Assembly (NCBI GenBank): GCA_934271735.1
Contig: CAKQSB010000011.1
Location: forward strand, 1-64,000
From: an uncultured Clostridia bacterium
GTDB taxonomy: Bacteria > Bacillota > Clostridia > Christensenellales > Borkfalkiaceae
DNA length: 64,000 nt
Reading direction: 5' to 3'
Shown: positions 41,847 through 50,892 of the stretch, one piece after another
Numbering within the stretch: position 1 is the first letter of the stretch
Layout: each line of letters opens with the position of its first letter
The notes under the pieces: model-generated
Told to the model about the DNA's origin: nothing
The model's input: the letters and a program-made list of their open reading frames with translations, nothing else
Databases searched by the model: none
Translations under genes and position numbers: made by a program

Positions 41847-44197
41847 TGCTTTTCAAAAAACTTATAAGAACGATCGGCGTTTACAAAGCGCAATTCATTT
41901 CGATGATCATAATGATCGCCCTGGGAACGGCAATTTTCGTCGGTTTCAATATGGAATGGTACGCGATAGAGTATAACACCGAAAAATATTTCGAAGAAAC
42001 GGGTTACGCCGATTTCAGAATTATAAACGAAACCGGGCGGTTCACCGAAGAGGAAGCCGAAAAAATCAAAACGATCGACGGCGTCAAGGAAGTTTCGAGG
42101 TTTGTTTCCGTGAATGCGGCGGTGTACAATCCCGACCCGAAGGCGGCTAAAAAAACGCTCGCAATCACTGTAACCGAAAACACCGAAGTTTCGTTCTTCA
42201 CGCTTATAAGCGGCGAAAAATACGATCCCGAAAGCGTTGACGGAATCTGGCTTTCGGATAAATACGCCGAGACGAACGGCGTTAAAATCGGCGATAAAAT
42301 AGGCTTTTCTTACGCGAAATTCAAAATGGAAGGCGTAGTTAAAGGGCTTGTTAAATCAAGCGAATATCTCGTCTGTGTGGAAGATGAATCGGAGCTTATG
42401 CCGGAATACGAAAAGCACGGATTCGCCTACATTTCGCCCGTTATGTTCTCGGCGGCGGTCAAGGACGGCACGCACGGAATTTTTACCGAATTTTATCCCG
42501 AGATAAACGTTATCGGAGAGGGCGAACTTAAAACCTTCAAGAAAGCCGTGGAGGAAAAGCTCGGAAAAACTTTACTCGTTTTATCCAAAGAAGAATCGTC
42601 TTCTTACATTCTCGCGCAAGGCGAAGCCGACGAGGGCAAGACGATGGGAACGATTTTCCCCGTACTGTTTATGGTTATCGCCGTTTTAACGATGGTAACC
42701 ACGATGCACAGGCTCACGGCGAAAGAGAAAACTCAGATAGGCATCTTAAAGGCGCTCGGCTTTAAGGATAAGCGGATAACCCGCCATTACACGTCTTACG
42801 CGTTCGCGGTCGGCGTGCTCGGGAGCGCGCTGGGGATATTGCTCGGAATAGGTATCTGCGCGATAATTATGAATCCGAACGGCACGATGGGTACGTATTT
42901 CGATATGCCGAAATGGGAACTCGTTGTTCCGTGGTTCTGCTATGTTGTCGTCGCGGCGATAATAGTTTTCCTCACGTTTATAGGCTTTTTGTCCGTCAAG
43001 AAAATGCTCAAAGGCACGGCGGCGGACGCTTTGAGACCTTACGCGCCCAAGAAAATGAAAAAGCTCGCGATCGAGAAAACCGGGCTTTGGGAAAAAATGT
43101 CTTTCGGCGCGAGATGGAATATGCGCGATATTATGCGCCATAAATCGAGAACGCTTATGAGCCTTATCGGTATCGTCGGGTGTATGGTTATCGTCGTAGG
43201 CTCGGTCGGTATGCGCGATACGATGAACGGGTTTATCGATTCGTATTATAACACGGCGATGAATTACGTTTCCAAAATCAACGTCACGGACGACGCCGAG
43301 GAAAACTCGATAAAATTCCTTACGATAAATTATGACGGCGATTACAGCGGAAACGTTGCCGTGGAGTTTAACGAAAAAGCTTATTCGCTCGAGATTTATT
43401 CCGTCGAACACGATATGGTAAAGTTTATGCCCGATAAAGGCTTCGACCCGATTAAACTTTCGGACGACGGCGCGTATGTTTGCAGAAGAATCGCCGATAA
43501 GTATAATCTTAAACAAGGCGACGAAATAACTTTAAGACCTTACGGGGAAAGCCGCGACGAGGCGTATACTTTCAGAATAAACGGCATTATCCGCTCGCAG
43601 AGCGAAAGCGTAGTTATAACGGCGAAGTACGCGGAGAAAATGAACGTCGATTATTACGTCACGGCGATTTACACGAATACTTCCTCGGACGTTATCGACA
43701 ACGATAAAACGGCGGCGAACGGCGAAGCTCCTTACGACGTGATAAAAACCGTTCAGGACAAGGAAGAACTTATAAAAACGTTCGATATGTTTCTCGAAAT
43801 TATGAATATGATGGTAATTCTGCTCGTGGCGGTCGGCGTCGCGCTCGGAATAGTCGTTCTGTACAACCTCGGAACTATGAGTTACGCCGAACGTTACAGA
43901 GAAATGGCTACGCTTAAAGTCGTCGGGTTCAGGGATAAAAAGATAGGAAGACTTCTTATCGAGCAAAACCTTTGGGTAACCGTTTTCGGTATGGTCGTAG
44001 GCTTGCCGCTCGGGATTTTCACCCTCGATTATCTTATCAAAGCCCTCGCTCCGGAATACGAAATGAGCTTAATGTTAGGACCGCTTACCTTTATTTCGGG
44101 TATTGTCATAACTTTGGGCGTTTCGCTTCTCGTAGGATTTATGATCGCGAGGAAGAATAAGAAAATCAATATGGTCGAAAGCTTAAAAGCGGAATAG
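41846..44197 (+). CDS. ABC transporter permease, FtsX/MacB-like with two FtsX domains
   Basis: 783 residues. N-terminal membrane anchor (~16-36), a long extracytoplasmic MacB_PCD-like domain, a first FtsX block of three spans (~272-395, with HRLTAKEKTQIGILKALGFK), a second anchor (~445-470) and extracytoplasmic region, and a second FtsX block (~650-780, with SYAERYREMATLKVVGFRDK). Such ten-span permeases handle lipids, peptides or lipoproteins, or act in mechanotransmission. The substrate is not evident; no two-component system is adjacent. Confidence 0.92.
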   Translation: MLFKKLIRTIGVYKAQFISMIIMIALGTAIFVGFNMEWYAIEYNTEKYFEETGYADFRIINETGRFTEEEAEKIKTIDGVKEVSRFVSVNAAVYNPDPKAAKKTLAITVTENTEVSFFTLISGEKYDPESVDGIWLSDKYAETNGVKIGDKIGFSYAKFKMEGVVKGLVKSSEYLVCVEDESELMPEYEKHGFAYISPVMFSAAVKDGTHGIFTEFYPEINVIGEGELKTFKKAVEEKLGKTLLVLSKEESSSYILAQGEADEGKTMGTIFPVLFMVIAVLTMVTTMHRLTAKEKTQIGILKALGFKDKRITRHYTSYAFAVGVLGSALGILLGIGICAIIMNPNGTMGTYFDMPKWELVVPWFCYVVVAAIIVFLTFIGFLSVKKMLKGTAADALRPYAPKKMKKLAIEKTGLWEKMSFGARWNMRDIMRHKSRTLMSLIGIVGCMVIVVGSVGMRDTMNGFIDSYYNTAMNYVSKINVTDDAEENSIKFLTINYDGDYSGNVAVEFNEKAYSLEIYSVEHDMVKFMPDKGFDPIKLSDDGAYVCRRIADKYNLKQGDEITLRPYGESRDEAYTFRINGIIRSQSESVVITAKYAEKMNVDYYVTAIYTNTSSDVIDNDKTAANGEAPYDVIKTVQDKEELIKTFDMFLEIMNMMVILLVAVGVALGIVVLYNLGTMSYAERYREMATLKVVGFRDKKIGRLLIEQNLWVTVFGMVVGLPLGIFTLDYLIKALAPEYEMSLMLGPLTFISGIVITLGVSLLVGFMIARKNKKINMVESLKAE

Positions 44198-44234
44198 ATT
44201 TTAGCGGAATTTTAAACCGAGGAGAAAATCGATT

Positions 44235-44591
44235 ATGAACGTAAGAGAAATATTAGTGATTACTTTAACTGTTCTTGTCGTAATATCGATTATAACGGTT
44301 GTTAAGAAAATTTGTTTGACGGAGAATACGAAAATGATTAAAACTGTTTTGAAAATCGAAGGAATGAGATGCGGTATGTGCGAAGCTCATATCTGCGACG
44401 TTATAAGAAAAAGCTGTTACGTTAAAAAAGTAACGGCGTCGCACGTGAAAAACGAAGCGGTTATCGAAAGCGAATCGTCCATAGATAAAGAGGCGTTGAA
44501 ATCCGCTATCGAAAAAACCGGTTATAAGGTCGGAGAAATCACCGAAGAAGAATATAAGAAAAAAGGTCTTTTCGGATTTCTTAAAAAGTAA
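44235..44591 (+). CDS. Membrane-anchored HMA metal-binding protein
   Basis: 118 residues, ribosome binding site GAGGAG. N-terminal membrane segment (ILVITLTVLVVISIITVV), then a heavy-metal-associated domain with GMRCGMCEAHICDVIRK (CxxC at ~51-54), VKKVTASHVKNEAVIES and IEKTGYKV. Copper chaperones and P-type ATPase N-domains share this fold. The membrane tether and lack of an adjacent CopA make the role uncertain. Follows the ABC permease by 37 bases. Confidence 0.85.
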   Translation: MNVREILVITLTVLVVISIITVVKKICLTENTKMIKTVLKIEGMRCGMCEAHICDVIRKSCYVKKVTASHVKNEAVIESESSIDKEALKSAIEKTGYKVGEITEEEYKKKGLFGFLKK

Positions 44592-44627
44592 AAAAATTTG
44601 CGGGGCGAAAGCCCTTATAAAACAAAA

Positions 44628-44676
44628 GGGTTGCGAATCCGTTTTTTCTGCGGATCCGCAACCTGTTTTTAAGCGA
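44628..44676 (+). terminator. Terminator after the HMA gene
   Basis: GGGTTGCGAATCCG pairs with CGGATCCGCAACCT with wobble around TTTTTTCTG, followed by GTTTTT. Confidence 0.75.
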
Positions 44677-44863
44677 GGCTGCCGTTGAATTTTATCCGTA
44701 CAACACCGACGGGAAGTTTGAGAATGTGGCAATTTTGCTGGACGATATCACGGGCATGAAGAGTAAAGGAAACCGACTGATAATCAATACAAAAAGCAGA
44801 GAATATTCCTTTACCGTTTACAATGCAAACCTTTGGGAAGAAATGATAAAAAAAGAATTATAA
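44672..44863 (+). pseudogene. C-terminal remnant of a PH-like domain protein
   Basis: A 63-codon open stretch without a start, ending in TAA: SEAAVEFYPYNTDGKFENVA, ILLDDITGMKSKGNRLIINT, then KSREYSFTVYNANLWEEMIK. The strand pattern and terminal helix match the C-terminal PH-like part of the 34731 protein (ISEIEMP, LRYSVFT, MFYKKM). It begins right at the preceding terminator, so an upstream deletion is likely. Confidence 0.5.
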
Positions 44864-45055
44864 AATTTTTTAAAGAACGTCGTATTTGTCTGCGGAGTTT
44901 TTTTATTTGCTGTTTATTTCGGAATTTCTTTATAAATATGACAAGCGTATGTCAAGATATATGCCTTATAATATGCTCGTAAACTGAATTACGGAATACG
45001 TTCGGGACGGGTTTTAAAGCTCGTTTCGGCGGGAAATTCCGCAAAGGAGAAAAGT

Positions 45056-45580
45056 ATGGAAATGAGCAGCGTTCTGATAAAAGGCGAAACTGTAAACCGT
45101 GCGGAAGACTATTTTGCGGCGGGTGAGAAGTATTTTTTTGGAAACGGAGAAGAAAAAAACGTCGCCCTCGCCAAGATTTACTATATGAAAGCGGCTAAAT
45201 GCGGCAACGCTTCGGCGGCTTTTATGGCGGGTTACATTATGGTGAGCGGCGCGGAGGGGAAAAGCAACGTGAGAAAAGGTACGGCGTATCTTAAAAAGGC
45301 GGCGGCAAAAAATCACGACGGCGCACTCCTTTTTCTCGCAAGAAATTATTATTACGGCTACGGCGTTAAAAGAAACGTAAAAAAAGCTTTTCTGTGCTGG
45401 GAGAAGGGCGAGGAAATCGGCTCTGCCGAGGCGGCTTATTATCTCGGATTGTGTTTTGCCAAGGGGATTTACGTGAAGCAAAACTCCTTAAAAGCGAGGG
45501 AATATCTCACGAAAGCTCTCGAAAACGGCTTTACGTTTGCAAAAACCGCCATCGACGATATCGGATATATGTGCGCGTAA
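45056..45580 (+). CDS. Sel1-like repeat protein
   Basis: 174 residues, ribosome binding site AAAGGAG. At least three Sel1 (SLR) units: ALAKIYYMKAAKCGNASAAF, RKGTAYLKKAAAKNHDGALL and LKAREYLTKALENGFTFAKT, linked by YYYGYGVKRNVKKAF and KGIYVKQNS. It is an alpha-solenoid scaffold for protein-protein contacts; no signal peptide, so probably cytoplasmic. Partner unknown. Its last bases overlap a possible 44-residue membrane peptide. Confidence 0.85.
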   Translation: MEMSSVLIKGETVNRAEDYFAAGEKYFFGNGEEKNVALAKIYYMKAAKCGNASAAFMAGYIMVSGAEGKSNVRKGTAYLKKAAAKNHDGALLFLARNYYYGYGVKRNVKKAFLCWEKGEEIGSAEAAYYLGLCFAKGIYVKQNSLKAREYLTKALENGFTFAKTAIDDIGYMCA

Positions 45581-45705
45581 GATTGCAAAAAACCGTCGGG
45601 GTAGCCTTGTTTTGTATCTTTGCCGGTCTTGTCGGTTTGTTGCTTGTCGACTTTTCGGTTTTCGCTTTTTCGAGAGACCGTTTGTCGGGCAAAAACATTT
45701 TATGA
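45571..45705 (+). CDS. Possible 44-residue membrane peptide
   Basis: GTG 45571 to TGA 45705: basic start (VRVRLQK), one hydrophobic span (VGVALFCIFAGLVGLLLVDF), basic tail (SRDRLSGKNIL). It overlaps the Sel1 gene end by 10 bases. No ribosome binding site is evident, so this is tentative. Confidence 0.3.
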   Translation: MRVRLQKTVGVALFCIFAGLVGLLLVDFSVFAFSRDRLSGKNIL

Positions 45706-45783
45706 GTTTACCGCATAATATATAGTAGCGGCGAATAAAACGAAAAGTTTCTCGCCGCCGAGGTTATACTCGAGGTTATACTT

Positions 45784-46035
45784 ATGAAAAATTGCGATTT
45801 TTTGCTCGGCGCGGCTCTCGGCGCGGTCGTCGTCGGAGCGGTTATCGGTTGCGTAACAAAAAAATGCGATTGTTCGGGCGGTACTCCTCCTCCCGAACGC
45901 GATTGTCCGCCGATAATAATGCCTCCGCTCGGTTTTTGTCCGTGTTGTCCTCCCGGAAACTGTAAAAAACCAAAGAAAAAAGACCCCTGCAAAGGTTGTT
46001 ATTACGAGAAATACGAAAGAAAAACCTGTAGATAA
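45784..46035 (+). CDS. Small Cys/Pro-rich membrane-anchored protein
   Basis: 83 residues. N-terminal glycine-zipper-like membrane segment (LLGAALGAVVVGAVIGCV), then KKCDCSGGTPPPERDCPPII, a Pro/Cys stretch FCPCCPPGNCKKP and KDPCKGCYYEKYERKTCR. About ten Cys after the membrane segment suggest metal binding or disulfide cross-linking. Directly upstream the motif GAGGTTATACT is duplicated in tandem (14-base period), with no clear Shine-Dalgarno. Followed by a terminator. Not a family I recognise. Confidence 0.65.
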   Translation: MKNCDFLLGAALGAVVVGAVIGCVTKKCDCSGGTPPPERDCPPIIMPPLGFCPCCPPGNCKKPKKKDPCKGCYYEKYERKTCR

Positions 46036-46054
46036 ATAAAAACAAATTACATTC

Positions 46055-46098
46055 CGGCTGTCGCGGCGATAAAAACCGCGGCAGCCGCTTTTGTTTTT
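46055..46098 (+). terminator. Terminator after the Cys-rich gene
   Basis: CGGCTGTCGCGG / CCGCGGCAGCCG with one G-U, 9-base loop, then CTTTTGTTTTTT. Confidence 0.85.
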
Positions 46099-46440
46099 TA
46101 AAACGGTATTCACACAAAAAGTCTTTCCCGTAAATCCAAAATAGTGGGCTATAAGTCGATTAACCGGCATTTTTAGATTTAATCGGTTGAATTTCAAACC
46201 GTTAAACAACGGTTTTGTCCGGGCTTTAACGCTTTTTTAACGTTTAAAAAACAAATTTCGGACAAAAGAGAAAGCCGTTTTCACCCAAAATTTTCGGTGA
46301 AATAAAAATCTGTGAGCCTAAACGACCTCTCTTTGATTGCTTTTTATTTTGAAATATAGTATTATATCCGTATATATTCCCATAAACAGACTTGGGGCAA
46401 TGTACCTAAACGCGGATTTTCTCTGCAGCAAGGCGAAAAT
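46099..46440. other. Intergenic region, no gene
   Basis: Small hairpins AAACCGTT/AACGGTTT (46197-46215) and a TTTCACC/GGTGAAA pair near 46280-46301. No ribosome-binding-site-linked frame. The promoter of the next gene was not identified with confidence. Confidence 0.45.
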
Positions 46441-47949
46441 ATGCTTGAATCGGTTGTAAAAATTAAAGATAAAATTGAAAATTTCGCGTTGAAACCGGCG
46501 TTTGTTTTCGTCGTTTGCGCCGTCGCGTTTGTATTTCACGCTTTAGCTTTGGATTTGGCGGGGCTTTTGATTTTCGCTTTTTGCGGAGGGTTGTTTTTCG
46601 TCTTCCTCGACGATTGCCGCCCTGCTCTGACGGTGTTGTTCTTTGCGATATTCGTCGTTTCCACGCAGAACAGCACGGGTTTCCCCGTGAAGGACAGACC
46701 GGATTATTACCTCAGAAATTCGACGATAATTCCGCTTGTTTTCGGCGGGTGTTTCCTGTTAGGGTGTATTATTTTCAGATGCGTTAAAAAAAGAGAGAAT
46801 TTTCTCACGTCAAAATCGCTTATTCCGTTATTCGCGCTGTCTGTTTCGCTCGTTTTGTCGGGCTTTGTTGCGGCGAAAAAGTATCACTATGGGGAAAGTT
46901 TGTTGTTCTCGCTCGTGGGCGTTGCATCCTATCTCGGGCTTTATGCGGTTTTCTCGGGCGTTACCGACAGTTTCGAAGGAATTTTCGATTTCGCGATGAC
47001 CTTGTTTTCGGGCGTCGCGCTGATAATTTCGCTCGAAGTCATTTACGTTTACGTTCTGAATCTTCTTCCGCCGTTCGATTTTTTACCCGATAACTGGAAA
47101 AACTGTATGCGGTCGGGGGATTTTTTCGGGTCGATACTTAAATGGAAACCGTATATCGTAACGGGGTGCGGAGTAAGCAACCAGTCGGGCGCGATGCTCG
47201 CGTTTCTTCTTCCCGCCGTGTTTTACAAGATTTACAAAACGGAGCGTTACGTGTGGTACGAACTGCTTGCGTTTTTAACGGCGGTTTCGATCGTTTTCAC
47301 ACTTTCGAGAACGGCAATGCTCGTCGGCGGACCGCTTTTTATCGTATTGTCTGTTTTCGTGGGAATAAAACTCAAGAAAAAAACGATGTATTTCGCGGTT
47401 TACGGAGCATTTATAACGCTCGCGCTCGTCGCTCTTACGATTATAACGCTCAAATACGACGTGAACATTATAGATTATATCCGTCCGAGTACCGGACCGA
47501 AGCTTAACGGCAGAAACAGGTTTTGGAAAATGGCGGTGGAATATTTCAAGGAATCGCCCGTGTTCGGGGTAGGGTTCGCCTATCCTTGTTACGACCCGCG
47601 GTTTATTTCCTTCGTCGGCGAATCGACTTCTATCTTCCGCGCTCTTTATCACAGTTTCTTTTTCCAGCTTTTAGGCTCGAGCGGGCTTGTCGGAATAGCC
47701 GCGGCGGCTTACGCGCTTACAGATACGGCTATAAGATTTATCAGAGAGAAATTCGAGGGGAAATTCTTCGTGTTCTGTTTTATAATCGCGTTTTTAGTCG
47801 CATCGTTGTTCGATATAATTTATTTCGTACCTTACGAAGTGTGTTTCGTGATGTTTATAGTCGTCGTTGCGGAAAAACAGATTTATAAAAACCGCAAGAC
47901 GAATTTGCCCGAAAAAAAAGAGGATTTGCAAAATCGGGAAGCGGAATAA
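46441..47949 (+). CDS. O-antigen ligase/polymerase-like membrane protein (Wzy_C)
   Basis: 502 residues with roughly 11-12 hydrophobic segments. The central block GVSNQSGAMLAFLLPAVFYK, TAVSIVFTLSRTAMLVGGPL and LNGRNRFWKMAVEYFKESPV followed by FGVGFAYPCYD is the O-antigen ligase core pattern (loop with SRTA and GRxxxW). A long extracytoplasmic loop lies at ~335-415. Family members join or polymerise glycans outside the membrane. The adjacent glycosyltransferase supports a surface glycan or glycolipid role. Weak ribosome binding site. Confidence 0.85.
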   Translation: MLESVVKIKDKIENFALKPAFVFVVCAVAFVFHALALDLAGLLIFAFCGGLFFVFLDDCRPALTVLFFAIFVVSTQNSTGFPVKDRPDYYLRNSTIIPLVFGGCFLLGCIIFRCVKKRENFLTSKSLIPLFALSVSLVLSGFVAAKKYHYGESLLFSLVGVASYLGLYAVFSGVTDSFEGIFDFAMTLFSGVALIISLEVIYVYVLNLLPPFDFLPDNWKNCMRSGDFFGSILKWKPYIVTGCGVSNQSGAMLAFLLPAVFYKIYKTERYVWYELLAFLTAVSIVFTLSRTAMLVGGPLFIVLSVFVGIKLKKKTMYFAVYGAFITLALVALTIITLKYDVNIIDYIRPSTGPKLNGRNRFWKMAVEYFKESPVFGVGFAYPCYDPRFISFVGESTSIFRALYHSFFFQLLGSSGLVGIAAAAYALTDTAIRFIREKFEGKFFVFCFIIAFLVASLFDIIYFVPYEVCFVMFIVVVAEKQIYKNRKTNLPEKKEDLQNREAE

Positions 47950-48124
47950 AAAAACGGAAAAGATTTATAAAAAAGATTTGTAAAACAAAAGACAAGAAAT
48001 ATTCGGGGAATAAAAGCCGCAAAAACGTAAACCGACCTTTCGCGGAAGCGTGAAAGTATGAAAGTACATAAGGATGCGGTCGCATTTGCGAATTTTTCGG
48101 CGGTATCGGAGGCAAACTTAAAAA

Positions 48125-49282
48125 ATGAGCGAAAAAAAACCGAGAGTGGTATTCCCGTTTGTCGAAGCGGGCTTCGGACATATAATGGCTGAAAAGTCCA
48201 TTGCCGACGCGTTTGAAAAAAAATACGGCGAGTATTTCGAAGTCGTTCGGTCGGAATTTTTCAAAGAAACGGGCAGCGAAGCTATGCTGAAATTCGAAAA
48301 AAGGCTTTGCAACGAAGTCCGTATGTACAATAAATGCAATTTTTACGGCTATCTGAACATTGCCTGTATGAACTTGTTCGGACCGAGAATTTCGAGCTGG
48401 TTCATAATGTCCAAGCTTTATAAAAATCTTTTCAGAGATTCTATGGAGCATATGCGGGAACTCAAACCCGATTGCGTGGTTTCTACGCACTGGGCGACTA
48501 ATTATTACGCCGAAAGGCTCGAAAACAAGCCGATAACGGCTATGTACGGACCCGACGCGCATTTAAACGCGTTGTTCCGTTACCCGTGCGATCTCGATAT
48601 GATTTCCATTCCCGAGGGGTATAAGCGGGCGTTGAAAAAATTCCCCCGCAGATTTAACGAGGATAATTTAAAACTCGTTCCAACGGCTATAAGGCAGGAA
48701 GCATTTTCGGTCGAAAGGGATAAAAGCGTTCTTAGAAACAAACTCGGTCTTCAGGACAGATTTACCGTTCTTCTTATGGAGGGCGGTTACGGAATAGGTT
48801 TGACGGAAAAAATCTGTCGGCTTCTTCTCGAAAAGGATTTGCCGATAAATTTAATCGCGATTTGCGGGAAAAATCCCGAACTCAAAGCTCGGCTCGACAA
48901 GCTCGGCACGGGGCTTAAAACGGCGTTTTATCCGTTCGCGTTCTGCGAAAATATTCTCGAATATATCTCCGCTTCCGACCTCTATCTCGGCAAAAGCGGC
49001 AGCGGACTTTTAGAACCGGCGTTTTTCCGTATTCCCATTGTCGTAACGCATTCCGCGAACACGATAGAAAAGCTTATCGCCGAACATTACGTTTCGTATG
49101 TGGGCGACGCGGTGCGGATTTTCGACGCGGAAAAAAGCGTTAAATTCATAGAGGACGCTTTGAACGGTTCGGAAAAATTCAAGGCTATGCAAAATTCCGT
49201 GGATAAGCTTCAGGACTTCGGCGGAGAGGGCATCGCCGACGAGATTTTCGAAAAACTCAACGCGAAATTTCACGTTCTTTAA
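48125..49282 (+). CDS. UgtP/MGDG-synthase/MurG-like glycosyltransferase (GT28)
   Basis: 385 residues, GT-B. FPFVEAGFGHIMAEKSIADA (~10-29) is the acceptor-domain glycine loop of MGDG-synthase-like enzymes; VVSTHWATNYYAERL and AMYGPDAHLNALFRYPCDLD follow the family's STH..D..H pattern; donor domain VLLMEGGYGIGLTEKICRLL and LGKSGSGLLEPAFFRIPIVV, matching the UDP-sugar-binding GGxG and E..P motifs. Predicted to glycosylate a membrane lipid at the inner face. GGAGG lies 12 bases upstream. Confidence 0.85.
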   Translation: MSEKKPRVVFPFVEAGFGHIMAEKSIADAFEKKYGEYFEVVRSEFFKETGSEAMLKFEKRLCNEVRMYNKCNFYGYLNIACMNLFGPRISSWFIMSKLYKNLFRDSMEHMRELKPDCVVSTHWATNYYAERLENKPITAMYGPDAHLNALFRYPCDLDMISIPEGYKRALKKFPRRFNEDNLKLVPTAIRQEAFSVERDKSVLRNKLGLQDRFTVLLMEGGYGIGLTEKICRLLLEKDLPINLIAICGKNPELKARLDKLGTGLKTAFYPFAFCENILEYISASDLYLGKSGSGLLEPAFFRIPIVVTHSANTIEKLIAEHYVSYVGDAVRIFDAEKSVKFIEDALNGSEKFKAMQNSVDKLQDFGGEGIADEIFEKLNAKFHVL

Positions 49283-49311
49283 CGCCTGTTTCAAACGGTA
49301 TTAAACGGGCA

Positions 49312-49346
49312 AAACCGCCGATAATCGGCTTATAGGCGGGTTTTTT
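49312..49346 (+). terminator. Terminator between the glycosyltransferase and der
   Basis: AAACCGCC pairs with GGCGGGTTT around a ~15-base loop, then TTTTTT. Confidence 0.7.
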
Positions 49347-49406
49347 CAGGTCGATTGATAAAATTTTACGAATAAAACGGATAAACTCGAACAACGGGGT
49401 GACATA

Positions 49407-50732
49407 ATGGCAGTATACAACAAACCGCTCGTAGCGATCGTGGGAAGACCGAACGTAGGTAAATCCACGTTTTTCAACAAGGTTACGGGTCAGAAAATTT
49501 CAATAGTGGAGGACACTCCGGGCGTAACGAGAGACAGACTTTACGCCGACGCGGAATGGTGCGGAAAAGCGTTCACGCTCATAGACACCGGCGGAATCGA
49601 AATCAAGTCGCAGGACGAAATGTGGACGCATATCAAAAAACAGGCGACCATAGCCATCGAAACGGCGGACGTCGTTATTTTCTTCTGCGACGCGAAAACG
49701 GGACTTACCGCCGCCGATTACGACGTTGCGGAAATTCTGCGTCGTTCGGGCAAACCTATCGTCCTTGCCGTCAATAAGCTCGATAACTATAAGGCCGAAG
49801 TTCTTTTTGATTTCTACGAACTCGGACTCGGTCATCCGATAGGTATTTCCGCGGAACAGTCCAAAGGTCTGGGCGATCTTTTGGACGAAGTTTGTTCGCA
49901 TTTCAAACCCGTTGAAACGAGTGATGACGACGAAAGACTGAAAATCGCTATCGTCGGAAAACCGAACGCGGGCAAATCGAGGCTCACGAACGCCCTTTTG
50001 GGTTACGACAGAACGATCGTTTCCGACATTGCGGGAACGACGAGAGACGCGATCGACACGCCGCTCGAGGTTGACGGCAAAAAATATATGCTCATCGACA
50101 CGGCAGGCATAAGAAGAAAGCGTTCCGTAACCGAAGATCTCGAGTATTACAGCGTTCTTCGCTCGTTCGCGGCAATCCGCAGAGCGGACGTATGTCTTAT
50201 CGTCGTGGACGCGTTCGAAGGGCTTTCCGAACAGGATGTTAAAATCGCGGGATACGTTCACGAACAGGGCAAGCCGTCGATAATCGTAATGAACAAGTGG
50301 GATAAGGTCGAAAAGGACACTCATACCATAAACGAGTTCGAGAATAAGCTCAAATGCGACCTCGCGTTTATGGATTACTATAAATCCATTTACATTTCAG
50401 CGAAAAACGGGCAGAGAACGAACAAAATTTTCGGTCTTTGCGAAGAAGTTTACGCGAACGCCTGCAAGCGTATCACCACGGGTACGCTCAACGACGTAGT
50501 TTCGGACGCGGTCCGCGCGAACGAGCCTCCTACGAAAAACGGGAAAAGGTTCAAGATTTATTACTGCGTGCAGGACGGGGTTTGCCCGCCGACGTTCATT
50601 CTTTTCGTCAATTCCGCCGACCTTATGCATTTTTCGTATAAGCGTTATATCGAAAACACGCTCCGGAAAACTTTCGGCTTCGAAGGCACGCCCATAAGAA
50701 TTTTCGTCCACGAAAAGAACGAGGACGATTAA
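49407..50732 (+). CDS. der: Ribosome biogenesis GTPase Der (EngA)
   Basis: 441 residues, the usual length. Two tandem Era-like G domains: first G1 GRPNVGKST (~13), G3 DTGGIE, G4 NKLD; second G1 GKPNAGKSR (~184), G3 DTAGIRRKRSV, G4 NKWD. A C-terminal KH-like domain has KRFKIYYCVQDGVCPPTFIL and the closing YIENTLRKTFGFEGTPIRI. It matures the 50S subunit. The ribosome binding site is weak (GGGGTG). Confidence 0.97.
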   Translation: MAVYNKPLVAIVGRPNVGKSTFFNKVTGQKISIVEDTPGVTRDRLYADAEWCGKAFTLIDTGGIEIKSQDEMWTHIKKQATIAIETADVVIFFCDAKTGLTAADYDVAEILRRSGKPIVLAVNKLDNYKAEVLFDFYELGLGHPIGISAEQSKGLGDLLDEVCSHFKPVETSDDDERLKIAIVGKPNAGKSRLTNALLGYDRTIVSDIAGTTRDAIDTPLEVDGKKYMLIDTAGIRRKRSVTEDLEYYSVLRSFAAIRRADVCLIVVDAFEGLSEQDVKIAGYVHEQGKPSIIVMNKWDKVEKDTHTINEFENKLKCDLAFMDYYKSIYISAKNGQRTNKIFGLCEEVYANACKRITTGTLNDVVSDAVRANEPPTKNGKRFKIYYCVQDGVCPPTFILFVNSADLMHFSYKRYIENTLRKTFGFEGTPIRIFVHEKNEDD

Positions 50733-50755
50733 AATTTATGTAAAACCGAAAAACG

Positions 50756-50785
50756 ACGCAGACAAGCAAATCGTCTGCGTTTTTG
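50756..50785 (+). terminator. Terminator after der
   Basis: ACGCAGAC / GTCTGCGT perfect 8-bp stem, 9-base loop, TTTT. Confidence 0.8.
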
Positions 50786-50812
50786 ATTATCGGAAAATAT
50801 CCGGAAAAAAAC

Positions 50813-50842
50813 TTTACAAACGACAAGCGTGTGTGATAAAAT
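50813..50842 (+). promoter_or_regulatory. Promoter for the SGNH esterase
   Basis: TTTACA 50813-50818, 18 bp, TAAAAT 50837-50842. Confidence 0.6.
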
Positions 50843-50892
50843 CATTATGATTTAATCTTGATTGTTTTGTCGGAAAATCCGGAGGTCGAATA

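Noticed and set aside
44628..44676. tRNA T-arm-like GGGTTGCGAATCC
   Set aside because: It is one side of a terminator hairpin; no acceptor or anticodon arm fits around it.
47855..48562. 235-codon minus-strand frame spanning the 3' end of the ligase-like gene and the start of the GT28 gene
   Set aside because: Overlaps two genes with clear family motifs; no Shine-Dalgarno or family signature.
49500..50324. 274-codon minus-strand frame within der
   Set aside because: Antisense to conserved G-domain codons; composition typical of a shadow frame.
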